Positions 35,709-48,553 of a stretch of 64,000 bases of DNA are shown here, piece after piece. Made by a program: the position numbers and the translations under genes. The notes below the pieces were generated by a model, which worked only from the letters and a program-made list of their open reading frames with translations, ran no database searches and was not told the origin of the DNA. The number at the start of each line of letters is the position of its first letter. Position 1 is the first letter of the stretch. This DNA is from Raphanus sativus (Eukaryota; Streptophyta; Magnoliopsida; Brassicales; Brassicaceae): positions 26,449,288-26,513,287 of the forward strand of contig NC_079519.1 in NCBI RefSeq assembly GCF_000801105.2, written 5' to 3'.

Positions 35709-37180
35709 ATGGCAGCAGCAGCTTATTCTTCCGTCGGAATCTCTCTCTCCTTCTTTTTCTGGGCTCTGCTAATCTCACCGTCCGTCTCACAAACATGCAA
35801 GTCACAGACATTTTCCGGCGACAAGACCTACCCTCATTGCCTAGACCTCCCTCAACTCAAAGCCTTCCTCCACTTCTCATACGACAAACCAAACACAACC
35901 CTCGCCGTGGTCTTCTCCGCTCCCCCGTCAAAGCCAGGAGGATGGGTCTCTTGGGCGATAAATCCACAAGCCACCGGTATGGCTGGAGCTCAAACCCTAG
36001 TCGCCTACAAGGACCCAAACAAAGGTGTTGCCGTGGTGAAGACGCTAAACATTAGCTCTTACAGCATGATTGTCCCGTCGAAGCTAGCGTTCGAGGTTTG
36101 GGACATGAGAGCAGAGGAGGAAGTGTCCGGAGACGGAGGAACGCTGAGGATCTTCGCGAGGATTAAAGTTCCGTCTGATCTGGCTGCGAAGGGAAAGGTG
36201 AATCAGGTCTGGCAAGTCGGTCCAGGGGTGAGTCCCGAGGGAAAGATAGAGAAGCACGATTTCGACGCGCCGAATCTTTCTTCTAAAGGACTTCTTGATT
36301 TAAGCGGGAATAACAGCGGCGGTGGTGGAGGAGGCGAGGGAGATTCTAGAGTCAAGAAGAGAAATGTGAGTTTGTATTATAAATAAATAAATATAATATA
36401 ATATAAACAAGGGAAAAGCAAAACTGAATCTAAATTTGTGTAGATTCATGGGATATTAAACGCCGTGAGTTGGGGGATTCTGTTTCCTGTCGGAGCAATA
36501 ATAGCCAGGTACATGAGGGTGTTTGAATCCGCAGATCCTGCTTGGTTTTACATCCACGTGTCTTGTCAGTTCTCTGCTTACGTCATCGGCGTTGCTGGTT
36601 GGTCCATCGGGATCAAGTTAGGCAACGAGTCCGAAGGTATTCGCTATGCCAGCCACGGTAACATCGGCCTCGCCCTCTTCACCCTCGCCACCATTCAGGT
36701 AAATTACAAAAACAACATCTCTAAAGTTGTTTACCCTTTGAAGTTAATTATTGTTCAGAGATGTTTCCTGAAGTTGAAAAAGGCTCTTCTTCATATCATT
36801 CGCTAAAGTTGTTGAAACTATCATGCACTTCTTTTTAACTTAACAATTGATCTATGTTTACCATTTGATTTTGACTATGTTTCTTGATCTTGAGAGTACT
36901 TTCTTGTCTCTTCTCTGTCATCATTTAGGTATTTGCGATGTGTCTAAGGCCAAAGAAGGACCACAAATATAGAGTCTATTGGAATATCTACCACCATGGA
37001 GTCGGCTATTCCATCATCATCCTCGGGATCATTAATGTATTCAAAGGTCTTAGCATCTTGAACCCCCAACACGCGTACAAGACTGCTTACATTGCAGTGA
37101 TCGCGAGCCTTGGAGGCATAGCTTTGCTCTTTGAAGCCGTCACTTGGGTCATTGTTCTCAAGAGAAAATCAAACAGCTAA
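35709..37180 (+). CDS. DOMON-domain cytochrome b561 (auxin-responsive AIR12-type family)
   Basis: Three exons: 35709-36365, 36444-36698, 36929-37180; 1164 nt, 387 residues, introns GT..AG. The start [10 protein letters not shown] was chosen over an in-frame ATG at 35643 because it opens the signal peptide (cleavage likely near SVSQ-TCKS). Exon 1 encodes the extracellular DOMON domain (about residues 30-180: [39 protein letters not shown]), with heme-ligand candidates Met and His in the family positions. A glycine-rich linker follows. Exons 2-3 encode the b561 core: [40 protein letters not shown] and [10 protein letters not shown] supply histidines for two hemes within five or so helices. The family moves electrons from cytosolic ascorbate across the plasma membrane to the apoplast. 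It resembles Arabidopsis At3g25290/At4g12980. Intact. Confidence 0.92.
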
Positions 37181-37473
37181 ATTAAGCCTCCTAGGACATT
37201 AGTAAACAAATATCTGGTTTATTACTTGAAAAAAATTATCTGGAGATGTTGTTACTAATTTATTATTGTCACCATTCAAGGTCTTAATGTATCGAAGAAA
37301 CACATGTATGATTAGTGTCTTGTACGAGATTTGATTTTGGAGTGCTTATTATTCCAATATGAACATTTAGAGTTTCCAATTATTTATTTAGACTTATCCT
37401 ATGTGATAGAGACAATCAGGTATGTCCACGTGCTTGTGACCAGTTAAATATTTTGCAAGACAAAAAGTCTACC

Positions 37474-38108
37474 TTAGGATTGGGTAGAAAATACTAATCC
37501 TAAAACCGAACCGAATCCAACTGTAGTAGCAGTAACGAGTTCAAACTGAAAATATGTAAATATCTAAGAAGATTCGAAGTTTTGATATCTAAAGAAACCA
37601 AACCCGTTCTGAATCAAAATATTTTGGATATTCAAAGGTATCTGAAATAAATTTATATATTTAAATATATTAAGTATTTTTAGATTTAATATATAAATAC
37701 TATCTAAAATATATAAGAAATTTTGAAGTTATCTAAAATATTCGAAATGTGAATATATATACAAATCAAGAGTAAGTATTTAAAATATCTAAACAATATT
37801 CAAAACACCAAAAATATTTGAAATATTTGTTGATTCTCTATCAAAATATTTAAGTGAAACCAATTTATATGTTAAGTTTATGCATTTTGGCATATATTAT
37901 TCAAATTTATATATAATATAATATCTTATTTTTATTTTAATAAATTAAAGCATATAATGAATTTTAAAAATTTTAAAATAATTTAAACGAATTATTCGAA
38001 CCTGAACTAAAACTAAACCGTAATTTACAAATACCCAAATAGAGCTATAATATTTAAACCCAAAAACCTAAAACTCAAATAAATAACTGAACTCACACCT
38101 CTAACTAA
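37474..38108. mobile_element. Diverged hAT-like MITE of the CCGAA-rich family
   Basis: It starts taggattgggtagaaaatac and ends cacacctcta, with aaccgaaccgaatcc and cgaacctgaac words near the two ends, similar to the copies at 12711 and 17718. I could not find an 8-bp TSD, so the boundaries are approximate and the copy is probably old. Confidence 0.5.
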
Positions 38109-39660
38109 TTCTCAGACAATTGTGCTGCCAAAACATAATCATACCTAGGTGTCTTTCTCAAAGCAGATCTTTTTATTAAGAAGTATTTGTCCTCTTATTA
38201 TTCATTAGACTCGTTTCTCAAAGGTCCCAGTCCACTTTATTAAAGGCATTATTGTCAAATTTTTGTTGAAATGTCATTTGAAAACTTTTTCAACATTGTT
38301 TCTTTCTTTGATTTGTTAAAACTTCATTTGAAATTATTGTAGACGTTTTTTCCTTCTTTAGTTTTTAAAGGTGACCGTATTTGTATTTCCACAAACAGTT
38401 ACTAATACATCCTATTTTCAGGCATTGAGTGTAAGCTAGCATAAACAAGTGTGGCTAAATTATTCATCACTTAACTGCTACGTCCTCCTGTCTAAACACG
38501 ATCTCTTACAATTATTATCACTTTTTGTAAAGGTCTAACCTTACTCCAAGCGATATTATGTCTTCTGAATGTTACAAATATTAGACGGGTTTGGGATCGT
38601 CTTTATCAAAATCCATAACATAAACCATCATTTTTCTCTTCTCAATGAACTGATTCCTATTTATCTTCTCTAATTAAATCTCAGCTAATTTTAAAATAAA
38701 TAATCTTCTCAGAAATTTCTTGACAGAGTTACTCTGACAAGAGCGTGACGTGATAAAAAAAAAGAGAAAAGAACGTGACATAAGAGATGGTTGAAGAGGC
38801 AGCACCTTCACCAGAGATCGGCCAAAGCCTAGCTTGGTTGCTACATAAAGGAACTATCCAATGCTCGTTGCAACATTCCCCCATAACAACTAGCTTGGTT
38901 GCTACATAAAGGAACTATCCAATGCTCGTTGCAACATTCCCCCATAACAAACAACTTCAGCGAAGAAAACATTATGAACAATGTCCACTCTCATTTTTTG
39001 GTGTTCAAGTGAGTTATAATCTTGTGAACAAGAAAAAAGAAAGAAAAAAGAGTAAGTTATAATCCAAATAAGTTTTGATCACTCATAAAATAAAATTATG
39101 TTAACACAAATATAAGTGGCAGCAAAACTGAGTTAATGCACGTTTATATTTTTCTCAAATCAAAGAAGACTGTCATATATTTTTGAACAAATTCCCTTTT
39201 CAAAAATATGATACTTTGTTATAAAAAATATTACCAATGGAAGGGTTAAGCTACAAAAAAGGTGGGAGGTTGGCTGTCATATTTGATTCACATGTGTCTT
39301 ACTCATTGCATCATGACCTTAAACTAAAAAGAATCCTACGATTATAAGATTTGACTCTTTCTCTGAAACTTGGTTGCATTTTGGGTTATTGTAAGACCTC
39401 TTTTTCTTTCTCTGAGACATGTCCTTTTTAACTTGTAATAATTAAAGGATGTCAAAAAACAAAAATGTTTCATAATTAGTGGAACTTTTTTTTTTTTGTA
39501 ACTTATATAATTAGTGGAACTTTGTTCTTCAAACTTATACGTACGCAACATCCGCCATAGCCGTAGTCGTAGTGGAACTTTGTTCCGTCCACAACTTAAA
39601 CTGATTCTGTAAATACACAATGACTAACCATACAATTTAAGACTATGGTTTGTTTTCCAC
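38109..39660. other. Intergenic region with a 61-bp tandem duplication
   Basis: No gene seen. 38829-38950 contains two perfect head-to-tail copies of a 61-bp unit starting ctagcttggttgctac (second copy from 38890). The rest is unremarkable A/T-rich DNA. Confidence 0.6.
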
Positions 39661-39835
39661 AGATGGCGCCGGCGATGAGTCTCTCTACTTGCTCTAGTGA
39701 CGGTTAATTGATCTCTGACACGCTCCTTTTCGGAGAACCTGCTACTGAATCTGGCAAAGGGCCGGGCCGGGCCGGGCCGATGAGAGTCTGATCCTTCGAT
39801 TTCTCCCTCTCCGAGAGGAAATGACAGAAGCTATG
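39661..39835 (+). other. GC-rich patch with coding-like look, unidentified
   Basis: Starts with atggcgccggcgatgag but reaches a stop after 14 codons. A later frame reads DTLLFGEPATESGKG before a run of gggcc repeats (39757-39779). It could be a broken gene fragment; no family recognised. Confidence 0.25.
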
Positions 39836-39843
39836 ATATCTTA

Positions 39844-40208
39844 GGGGATGTATTTAACAAGAGTTTGAAGTGATTTGTATTAAAATTACAAATCCACTGT
39901 TATTCAAACGTGGATTTTAAAAAACACTTTAAAATCCAGTGTTATTGAACTTGACATTTTATAAAACACTCTGAAATCCACTGTTATTGAACAAAACTTA
40001 AGTTAGAGATTTTAGAGTGCTTTAAATGTTTCTAGAGTATTTGAGGTGATTTCTTTAGTTATAAAAACAAAAATACAAATCCCACTGTTTTAGATGAGAT
40101 TTCAAAGTGTTTTAACAAAAATCACACTAAATCCTCTAATTCTCCTACAATCATCTAAAAACTCATTAAAAATCAAATCACTTCAAATTTCAGATTCAAT
40201 ACACCCTC
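39844..40208. mobile_element. Tourist-like MITE
   Basis: 365 bp flanked by TTA (39841-39843, 40209-40211). Termini ggggatgtatttaac and (inverted) gagggtgtattgaatc, with inner inverted stretches gaagtgattt. PIF/Harbinger type; the interior repeats 'aaatccactgttattgaac'. It lies 300 bp upstream of RPL5. Confidence 0.8.
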
Positions 40209-40398
40209 TTAGTATATTATAATCATTTACATTTACGCTTTAAATTTGAATTAAAAAAACATTCAGCTCATGAGATGAATCAAAAGTGCAGTTGAATATT
40301 ATAACGGAAAACCTCTTGTATAATATAGACCCAATCCAGATCGATAAATTATTTTGTAGCCCACATAAGCATTAGTAGGCCGCGTCGAGTATGGGAGA

Positions 40399-40440
40399 GC
40401 CCAATAAGAGAAATATCATCTAGGGTTTTTCATTTATAAA
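40399..40440 (+). promoter_or_regulatory. RPL5 promoter words: site II, telo-box, TATA
   Basis: agcccaata (40399-40407, a site II word on the opposite strand), ctagggttttt (40420-40430, telo-box) and tataaa (40435-40440) stand in order about 70-110 bp before the RPL5 start. Another telo-box, aaaaaccctag, lies at the very start of intron 1 (about 40511-40521). Confidence 0.65.
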
Positions 40441-40506
40441 ACAATCTCGTATTTAGGTCCTTCCGCCTCTTGCCTCCTCGTCACTCATATCTCACATAGC
40501 TAAACA

Positions 40507-42057
<1,551 letters not shown>

Positions 42058-43032
42058 ATCAGTGCAACTCTTATTGTCTCATGATGTTGTCTCTTGTAGC
42101 TTTTTACTGTTTTGAGCTTAAAGCCTCTTTTATTCTATTTTCAAGACTAAAACACTCAGTTTTTGTTTTCACATTTGAATTGGGTTATCTGAGGATTTAC
42201 TTCTTTTTTCCTTTTAAGAAGTTATCATCGTCTTATAATTCACAGAAATTTTGCAATTTGTTGGTAAAGTGCTTCACAACACACAGATGCAATAGTTGAA
42301 ATCAATACTGAACCAGACGGTCAATTATTCCCCTAAATCACGACCATATATGATTTAACCAGGATACTTATCGCTGAGTTTGAAGAAACCAGTTTCAAAC
42401 CAGCTGGGGAAAAGGTTACCAAGCCAGCCAAAATTAATGATCAGAGAGTTGAGGCGAAGTGAATCCAAAATGCAAGAAGTTTGGGTGGAACACCTTTCAA
42501 AATGTTTGCTTAATGACCGTGAAAAATTAGTGGACTGCAGAGTCTTGCAACTTGTTTCGACGGATAGAAAGCAAAAAAAGACAGAATGTTTTCTTCTTCA
42601 GAATGTATGTCATCAAACTACAGCTTATACACTTTTGGATGGTCTCAACTTGGAGATTACCTCAAACAACAGTGACTATATCTGCCAAGACATGTTTCTA
42701 TCAGTGAGGAAGATATATTTTTGTTCATTCATCTACCCAACTTGCTGAAAAACTTATTTCATACATAGTTTAAAGGGGACTTCCTTAACATTCATAACTT
42801 TCAACTACGCACCAGCACCACCATTTTCAGTGAGTTTCATAGGAAAACACAGTTACATAAAGAACATCCATGTAACAACAACAAATCCAGTATGGAGAGA
42901 GTTAGAATCTTCAACACAAAACTTTCAAGTATACAGGCAATTTATTTATACAGTAAATAATGGTGGAATGATCCCATAGAATGGTATGGGTTATACAACT
43001 CTGGAGAAAAACCGGAAACAACTCCGGAAATG
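42058..43032. other. Convergent 3' flanks of RPL5 and the HAD phosphatase
   Basis: Both neighbouring genes end into this region. It should hold their 3' UTRs. An open stretch at 42380-42748 has no recognisable domain and no gene-like composition. Confidence 0.5.
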
Positions 43033-43959
43033 TCAGTCTTTGTCGGTCTCAGATGAGGCAGCCTTTCCAGAATACTTGTTGCGCCAAACCTGTTTATTCT
43101 TCTCGATAGTGTTATGGTTTTGAGAAAATTCAGTAAGCCCTTGTCTGAGTGCTCCAAGTGTAACCCCATCACCTACCAAGATGCTTGTCACTCCCATTTT
43201 AGAAACCTGTTTAAAACACCAAGAGAATTAAATCATATCAATCAAACGCGCATGTAAAGCTCGGACAAAAGTAGTTTGTTTTTATTTTATTAACTGATTT
43301 AATGTTTCTGTCCTCATCATCGAAGAAGAGCATGTCAGTAAACGGCACCCCTGTCCTTGTGTGTATCTTTTGAAAATGCTCCGTCTTGTGAGTCCAACTC
43401 GAGAATATTTCCTGAAACAGTCCCCAAAATAGAATTCAAATTTCGGGACAAAGAAAATGATTTGCTAACACAGTGAAACACTACCTTGGCGACGAACATG
43501 GACTTAATATTCAATTTGTCAATGAAAGTGTTGGCGATGTCTGAAGTGGGAGATCTGGAAGCAATCGCCATTTGAATTCCTTTCTCTTTCAGAGCACTCA
43601 CTATACCCTTTGCTTGTGGATACAAAGACGGCATTTCTCGTTTAGAACGACATTCACTGGTAAGAGGAAAACAAACGAACTTTGTGATATCTTTCCAGAT
43701 TGTTCCTCATTCCAACAAATGTTCTAATAATTCCCAAAATTAAATCATTCGAGACTACAGTTACAATGTTTTTTTAACCCAAACCCAAAATCACACGGAC
43801 AGTTGATATGTGTTTTGAATTGATGAATCAAATTAGAGAGAAAGGTTACCAGTAGAAAGGCCAGAGAGTATAATCGAGATCAAAAACGACAAGTCTCGGA
43901 AGGATCTGAAACATTCCAATGATCTGCATCGCTTCATCTCTAACCTTTTCGTCCGCCAT
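43033..43959 (-). CDS. MDP-1-type HAD-superfamily phosphatase
   Basis: Four exons (minus): 43959-43850, 43656-43485, 43411-43295, 43206-43033; 573 nt, 190 residues, introns GT..AG. It starts MADEKVRDEAMQIIGMFQ. Catalytic motif I is DLDYTLWPF (nucleophile Asp and +2 Asp, exon 1). Motif II is the threonine/serine segment MAIASRSPTSDIAN (exon 2). The motif IV-like MLFFDDEDRNI is in exon 3 and GVTSILVGDGV in exon 4. This is the layout of magnesium-dependent phosphatase-1 (MDP-1), small cytosolic HAD enzymes that act on phosphotyrosine, sugar phosphates or protein glycation products; the plant substrate is not settled. It recalls Arabidopsis At2g14110. Intact. Confidence 0.9.
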
Positions 43960-45295
43960 CTTTCTGGGATAACCGAGACAGACTGCGCCTTCTTACAAAG
44001 CCCAAAAGGTCAAAAGGTTTTTTTTTGCCGGTTCTTACAGTAAAGACCCTCATGTATTAGTAAAATTATGTATAGTAAGCAGGACTTTAGAGAATTGATT
44101 TTGCATCCCTGACAACATAGCTACAAAAAGATTGTGTTCAAATCTCTTTTGCATTTTTTTGGGTAAAATATTGAATTTTATGAGAAATTGTTAGAAATAT
44201 AAGTTAATTACTACTTTTCAAAAATACCACAAATAAAAAAAAATATTAATATTTGGATTTAAATTTTAGTAATTATTGTGTAGGGTTTAGGAAATAAAAT
44301 GAAATTGTTAGAAACATAAGTTAATTACTCTCCAATCTAATTCCATTTTTTTCTTATAAAATAAAATGAAGTATGAAATAAGAAATGATCTAATGCAACT
44401 CTATATTTTACTCTATGCCAAAAAAACTCTATATTTTATTCTATAATGAAGTTTACTACATAAATAGAATAATCTATCTTTGTTTGTTCATTATTCTATT
44501 ATGGAATAATATATGGAGTTGGGTTAAAATAATTTCACTCTATTTTTTTCTTTTATTCTATTTTAAAAGAAAAAAAGAAAATTTACATTGGAAATGTTTT
44601 TAATACTAAGAAACTGGTTTTATAAAATTTTATATATATTTTGAAAAATTAGTTTAGTGTTGTTTTATCACAAATTTAAATATCTTTGTGAAAATAGTAA
44701 TTAATCAATAGTAAATTTAAAAATGATATCAAAATTGTGGTAGAATTGAAAATTTCCTAAATTTTTGTAAGAATTTAGATTTTCGACAGTAGTTATAACA
44801 TGATTAGTAACAAAAAGAAAACGCAAAAAGAAAACAAAAAGTCTTTTCTCGTAACATCAAAGAGACTCTCTCTCAGCCATAGTCTTTGCTCTTCGCACTC
44901 AGCCACTTTGATCTATCTTCCTCTTCCTTACAAAATTTGATGGCACTGTGAACTTATCATATCACCATTATAATTGCCACTGTCTAATAGCTTTTACAAA
45001 AATTATCCTATAAATAACCTCTTATAATAGCCAAAGAACTCATTTATCAATATAAAACCCTTGTAATACCCTTTACAAGACTTGCTATTTGATTTCTAAT
45101 TCAAGACTTAATACCTATATGACCTGAAAAAACCTCTCCATATTTTCTAAGAATTTCAAGTCAAAACTGTGAAGGTGTCAACAGACAAACTTAACGATCC
45201 AATTCAAAAAATAAAAAATAAACAAAAACTATAAAATTATCACAATGAGAAGAATAAAAGCTTTAGAATCAACAAGTAGTAGACTACGTAATGAT
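43960..45295. other. Intergenic region
   Basis: A/T-rich; no gene. Repeated words (gaaattgttagaaa.ataagttaattact) at about 44183-44215 and 44301-44330 indicate a small diverged duplication. The 45120-45295 part is probably the 3' flank of the wound-induced gene. Confidence 0.4.
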
Positions 45296-45574
45296 CTAGA
45301 ATCGAACGGTGGTGGGACCAAAGCAGCTAAGACCCATAACTCTCTCCATGGAAGCCTCAGATTTAGCCTTCGGGTTGTCTCTGACGATATCAGCCGTCGA
45401 CGATGAGGAAGATGATGGGGCGGAAGGTGTACGAGACGTTACAGCGATGGCACGGAGACGAGGCTTTACATCTTTGTTGAAAAAACGGACAGGATAATTC
45501 CACCGTGCTTCCACTGCGGCAATTGCCGTTGCCACCAGCCACGAGGTCTGTCTTGCAGTTGTCGCAGCGCCCAT
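45296..45574 (-). CDS. Wound-induced polypeptide (DUF3774) family protein
   Basis: 92 residues starting MGAATTARQTSWLVATAIAAVEARWNY. The N-terminal half matches the family pattern (W.VA..I.AVEA....RWNY..R..N). A Ser/Pro-rich middle follows, and the conserved C-terminal SMERVMGLSCFGP matches the family's MxxVMxLSCWGP block. Family members are small proteins induced by wounding, hypoxia and immunity; some release WIP peptides perceived at the cell surface, and their biochemical role is unclear. The frame stays open upstream to an ATG at 45601, but the intervening sequence is preceded by ttccgcag, a good splice acceptor, so a 5' UTR intron is possible. I chose the inner ATG by homology. It recalls Arabidopsis At2g14070, near the HAD gene's presumed orthologue. 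The product ends PTTVRF, slightly longer than usual. Confidence 0.75.
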   Translation of the reverse strand: MGAATTARQTSWLVATAIAAVEARWNYPVRFFNKDVKPRLRAIAVTSRTPSAPSSSSSSTADIVRDNPKAKSEASMERVMGLSCFGPTTVRF

Positions 45575-45832
45575 CGTTAAGTTGAATGCTGCGGAAAACA
45601 AGTGGCTGCTTTAGGTTTTGGAGACGGTACTTTCTCCGCTTCTCCAAGTAAATGAGAATATTAATTTTTTTTCACATTTGGTAAACTATCCTTTTTCATT
45701 TTACAAATTTGGGTTCTGTCCGAAATTCTTAAGCGTTTACAAACGTAACCATTTTTCTGAAAAAGGGTTAGTTGGTATTTTTCTTTTTTGGAAAATTAGT
45801 TGACTAAAAATAATTATTTCAAGAAAAATTTA

Positions 45833-46350
45833 GGTATGGAACGAAGTTGTGGACCCATCCGGATGGATGTCTTTGACGAGCATGGTCTGGGGGATGGCAA
45901 TCTAGTGCATTTTCCATGTGGTCCACAAGTTCCAGTTCACCCTGACTTAACTACAGATCATATTCACAGTGAGATTCAAAGGTAAACATTAGTTTTGGAT
46001 TTAATGAAATGATGGACCCATTTTGTGGTATGTAACGAAGCTATGGACCCATGTCACCCATCCGATGTTCTTTGGGGAGCATGGTCTCGGACGGAAATTT
46101 AGTGCATTTGCTTCTTGTCCAGAAGTCCAGTTTACTCTGAATGTATGAGAAATAATATATAATATAGATGGTTTCATTAGCTACATTAAGGTGAATAGTT
46201 GAGTAGTAAGACCCACATAATGAAGTGGTGCACCGGTCGATTGTTACAGTGAATGATATAAATGGTTTGATTACCTACATTAACGTCAATAGGTGGGTAG
46301 TGAGATCCACATCATGCAGTGGTGCACGAGTTGATGGGGGCAGTGAATGC
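45833..46350. repeat. Two successive direct duplications upstream of CYP96A
   Basis: Unit A (45833-about 46020, ggtatggaacgaag..) recurs diverged at 46027-46149 (ggtatgtaacgaag..), sharing gagcatggtctgg and tagtgcattt words. Unit B (about 46159-46255) recurs at 46256-46350 with a period of about 95 bp, sharing tacattaa, gtggtgcac and cagtgaatg. The last copy ends about 110 bp before the start codon, just upstream of a TATA-like tatataa (46373-46379). Confidence 0.75.
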
Positions 46351-46462
46351 TCTTATTCACTGAACAATTCTGTATATAAGTCAAGTCCCTTCTGAACTCT
46401 AAGAAGCTATCACACAACACTAATTATCTCTTATCACACTGATTAACCAACCTTCTTCTCTT

Positions 46463-47989
46463 ATGTCTCCAATAACCTTAGTTGGAGTTTTCATATTCAT
46501 CCTTTGCTTTCTCATATTTGATTACTTCCTCTTCAAGAAACCTCATGACCGAATCCTTAGAAATTGGCCCGTCATTGGCATGCTTCCAGGCCTTATCATG
46601 GTCCTCCACCGTGTCTACAACTTCACCGTAGAGCTTCTTGAAAACACCGACTTAACATTTCAATTCAAGGGACCATGGTTTGCCGGAATGGATATGTTGC
46701 TTACAGCAGATCCAGCTAACATTCACCATATATTGAGTTCAAACTTCTCAAACTACATCAAAGGGCCCGGTTTTCAAGATGTTTTTGATGTGTTCGGAAA
46801 CGGAATAATCACAACGGACTCGGAGCTGTGGAAGAGTCTGAGAAAATCTTATCAAGCCATGATCCATCACCAACGGTTTCAAAGGTTTTCAGAGAGTACA
46901 TTGGCCAGGAAGCTCAAGGACGGGCTTATTCCCCTTCTTGATCATTTTGCAGAGGAAGGCACACCTGTGGACTTGCAAGACGTGTTCGGGAGGTACACTT
47001 TTGATACAATATTAATCCTTATAACGGGTTCTGATCCAAAATCTCTATCTACTGAAATGCATGAGGACGAATTTGCTAAAGCTCTGGATGATGTTGGAGA
47101 AGGAATTTTGTATAGACATGTTAAACCAAGGTTTTTGTGGAAGCTGCATAACTGGATGGGATTCGGACAAGAGAAGAAGATGGTCCAAGCTAATGCAACT
47201 TTCGACCGTGTGTGTGCGAAATACATATCAGACAAGAGAGATGAGATAAGAAGACCACAAGGGATTATTGAAAATTCCGATGGAGAGAGTGAGGATCTCT
47301 TAACTTCCTTCATGAAGCTAGATACAGCCACGTACAAGCTCTTGAACCCAAGTGACGATAAGTTCCTCAGAGACACTATCTTAGCCTTCATTCTTGCTGG
47401 AAGAGATACAACTGCCTCTGCGCTCACTTGGTTCTTCTGGCTTCTCTCTGAAAATCCTCAAGTTGTAACCAAGATTCGTCAAGAGATCATCAACACAAAT
47501 CTATCAAGGGCGGGAAATCGCCAAGAGAATATGGACAAGTTGGTGTATTTGCATGGTGCATTGTGTGAAGCAATGCGACTCTTTCCACCAGTTTCCTTTG
47601 GACGCAAGTCTTCAATCGAATCAGATGTGCTTCCAAGCGGGCATAAAGTATATCCAAACTCCAAGATTATTATATGTCTTTATGCATTGGGGAGGATGAG
47701 AGCGGTTTGGGGAGAAGACGCATTGCACTTCAAGCCAGAGAGATGGGTTTGTGAGGATGGACGCTTAAAACATGAGCCATCCTTTAAGTTCTTATCATTT
47801 AATTCCGGTCCAAGAACTTGTCTTGGTAAAAATTTAGCTATGAATCAAATGAAGACGGTGGCAGTGGAGATATTACAGAACTATGACATTAAGGTTGTCA
47901 AAGGGCAAAAAGTTGAGCCAGTTCTTGGTTTTATATTGTCAATGAAGCATGGACTTAGAGTCACGGTTAGTAAGAGATGTCCAGCTTGA
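46463..47989 (+). CDS. CYP96A: Cytochrome P450, CYP96A subfamily
   Basis: Single exon, 508 residues. An N-terminal membrane anchor (residues about 5-25, LVGVFIFILCFLIFDYF) is followed by the CYP96A-style hinge NWPVIGMLPG. The I-helix oxygen-activation motif is AGRDTT (312-317), the K-helix ExxR is EAMR (369-372), PERW is in FKPERW, and the heme-binding loop is FNSGPRTCLGKN (446-457) with Cys453. All are intact. CYP96A enzymes belong to clan 86 and hydroxylate long-chain aliphatics; CYP96A15 (MAH1) makes wax secondary alcohols and ketones, while most others lack a known substrate. The member cannot be fixed by eye. It is ER-bound and needs P450 reductase. No intron, as usual for this subfamily. 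The promoter contains local duplications (separate entry). Confidence 0.95.
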   Translation: MSPITLVGVFIFILCFLIFDYFLFKKPHDRILRNWPVIGMLPGLIMVLHRVYNFTVELLENTDLTFQFKGPWFAGMDMLLTADPANIHHILSSNFSNYIKGPGFQDVFDVFGNGIITTDSELWKSLRKSYQAMIHHQRFQRFSESTLARKLKDGLIPLLDHFAEEGTPVDLQDVFGRYTFDTILILITGSDPKSLSTEMHEDEFAKALDDVGEGILYRHVKPRFLWKLHNWMGFGQEKKMVQANATFDRVCAKYISDKRDEIRRPQGIIENSDGESEDLLTSFMKLDTATYKLLNPSDDKFLRDTILAFILAGRDTTASALTWFFWLLSENPQVVTKIRQEIINTNLSRAGNRQENMDKLVYLHGALCEAMRLFPPVSFGRKSSIESDVLPSGHKVYPNSKIIICLYALGRMRAVWGEDALHFKPERWVCEDGRLKHEPSFKFLSFNSGPRTCLGKNLAMNQMKTVAVEILQNYDIKVVKGQKVEPVLGFILSMKHGLRVTVSKRCPA

Positions 47990-48553
47990 AATTATGTATT
48001 AACTGAGAAAATTTAGTTTGTCCCAAATCTATTGCAAAATTAAGTTATAAAGCTTATAAATATATATTTATCGTATGATTTATTGATGATATTGGGTGGA
48101 TGGTGGACAACAACATAACATTCTCTAACAATTGTTGTACTTTGATTTTGGTTATAAAGATTAATCAAAATAAGTTATAGAATTTAGAGATCGTTGATTA
48201 TGTAAAACAATTTTAATTGATAATTGTGGTGAACTCTTTCATTATTTATATGGCTTTTAGTCGGTATTTTTTTCTATTTTCAATTGAAGTTGGTCAAATT
48301 TTGTTCTCATAATTTCTTAGCTCTTATTTTTATATTATTTAATGTATATTTATAAAATATCATCTAAAACCTGTTTAATTTAAGATTTTTTTATGAAGGT
48401 GTTCGTAGCAATCTATATATAACACATAGTTATATAGATTTAAACGAGGTAGTGAAAATTATAAGAAAATTAATGTAGTGAAAAAAAAGAATAAAGAGCA
48501 CATTTTATACGAAAACTGAGAGAACGAAGTCAACAACGAACAGCCCCTCGAGC

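Noticed and set aside
42380..42748. 122-codon frame downstream of RPL5
   Set aside because: No domain, no splice context, likely 3' flanking sequence.
46942..47427. 161-codon antisense frame within CYP96A
   Set aside because: Shadow of the P450 coding strand; no independent features.
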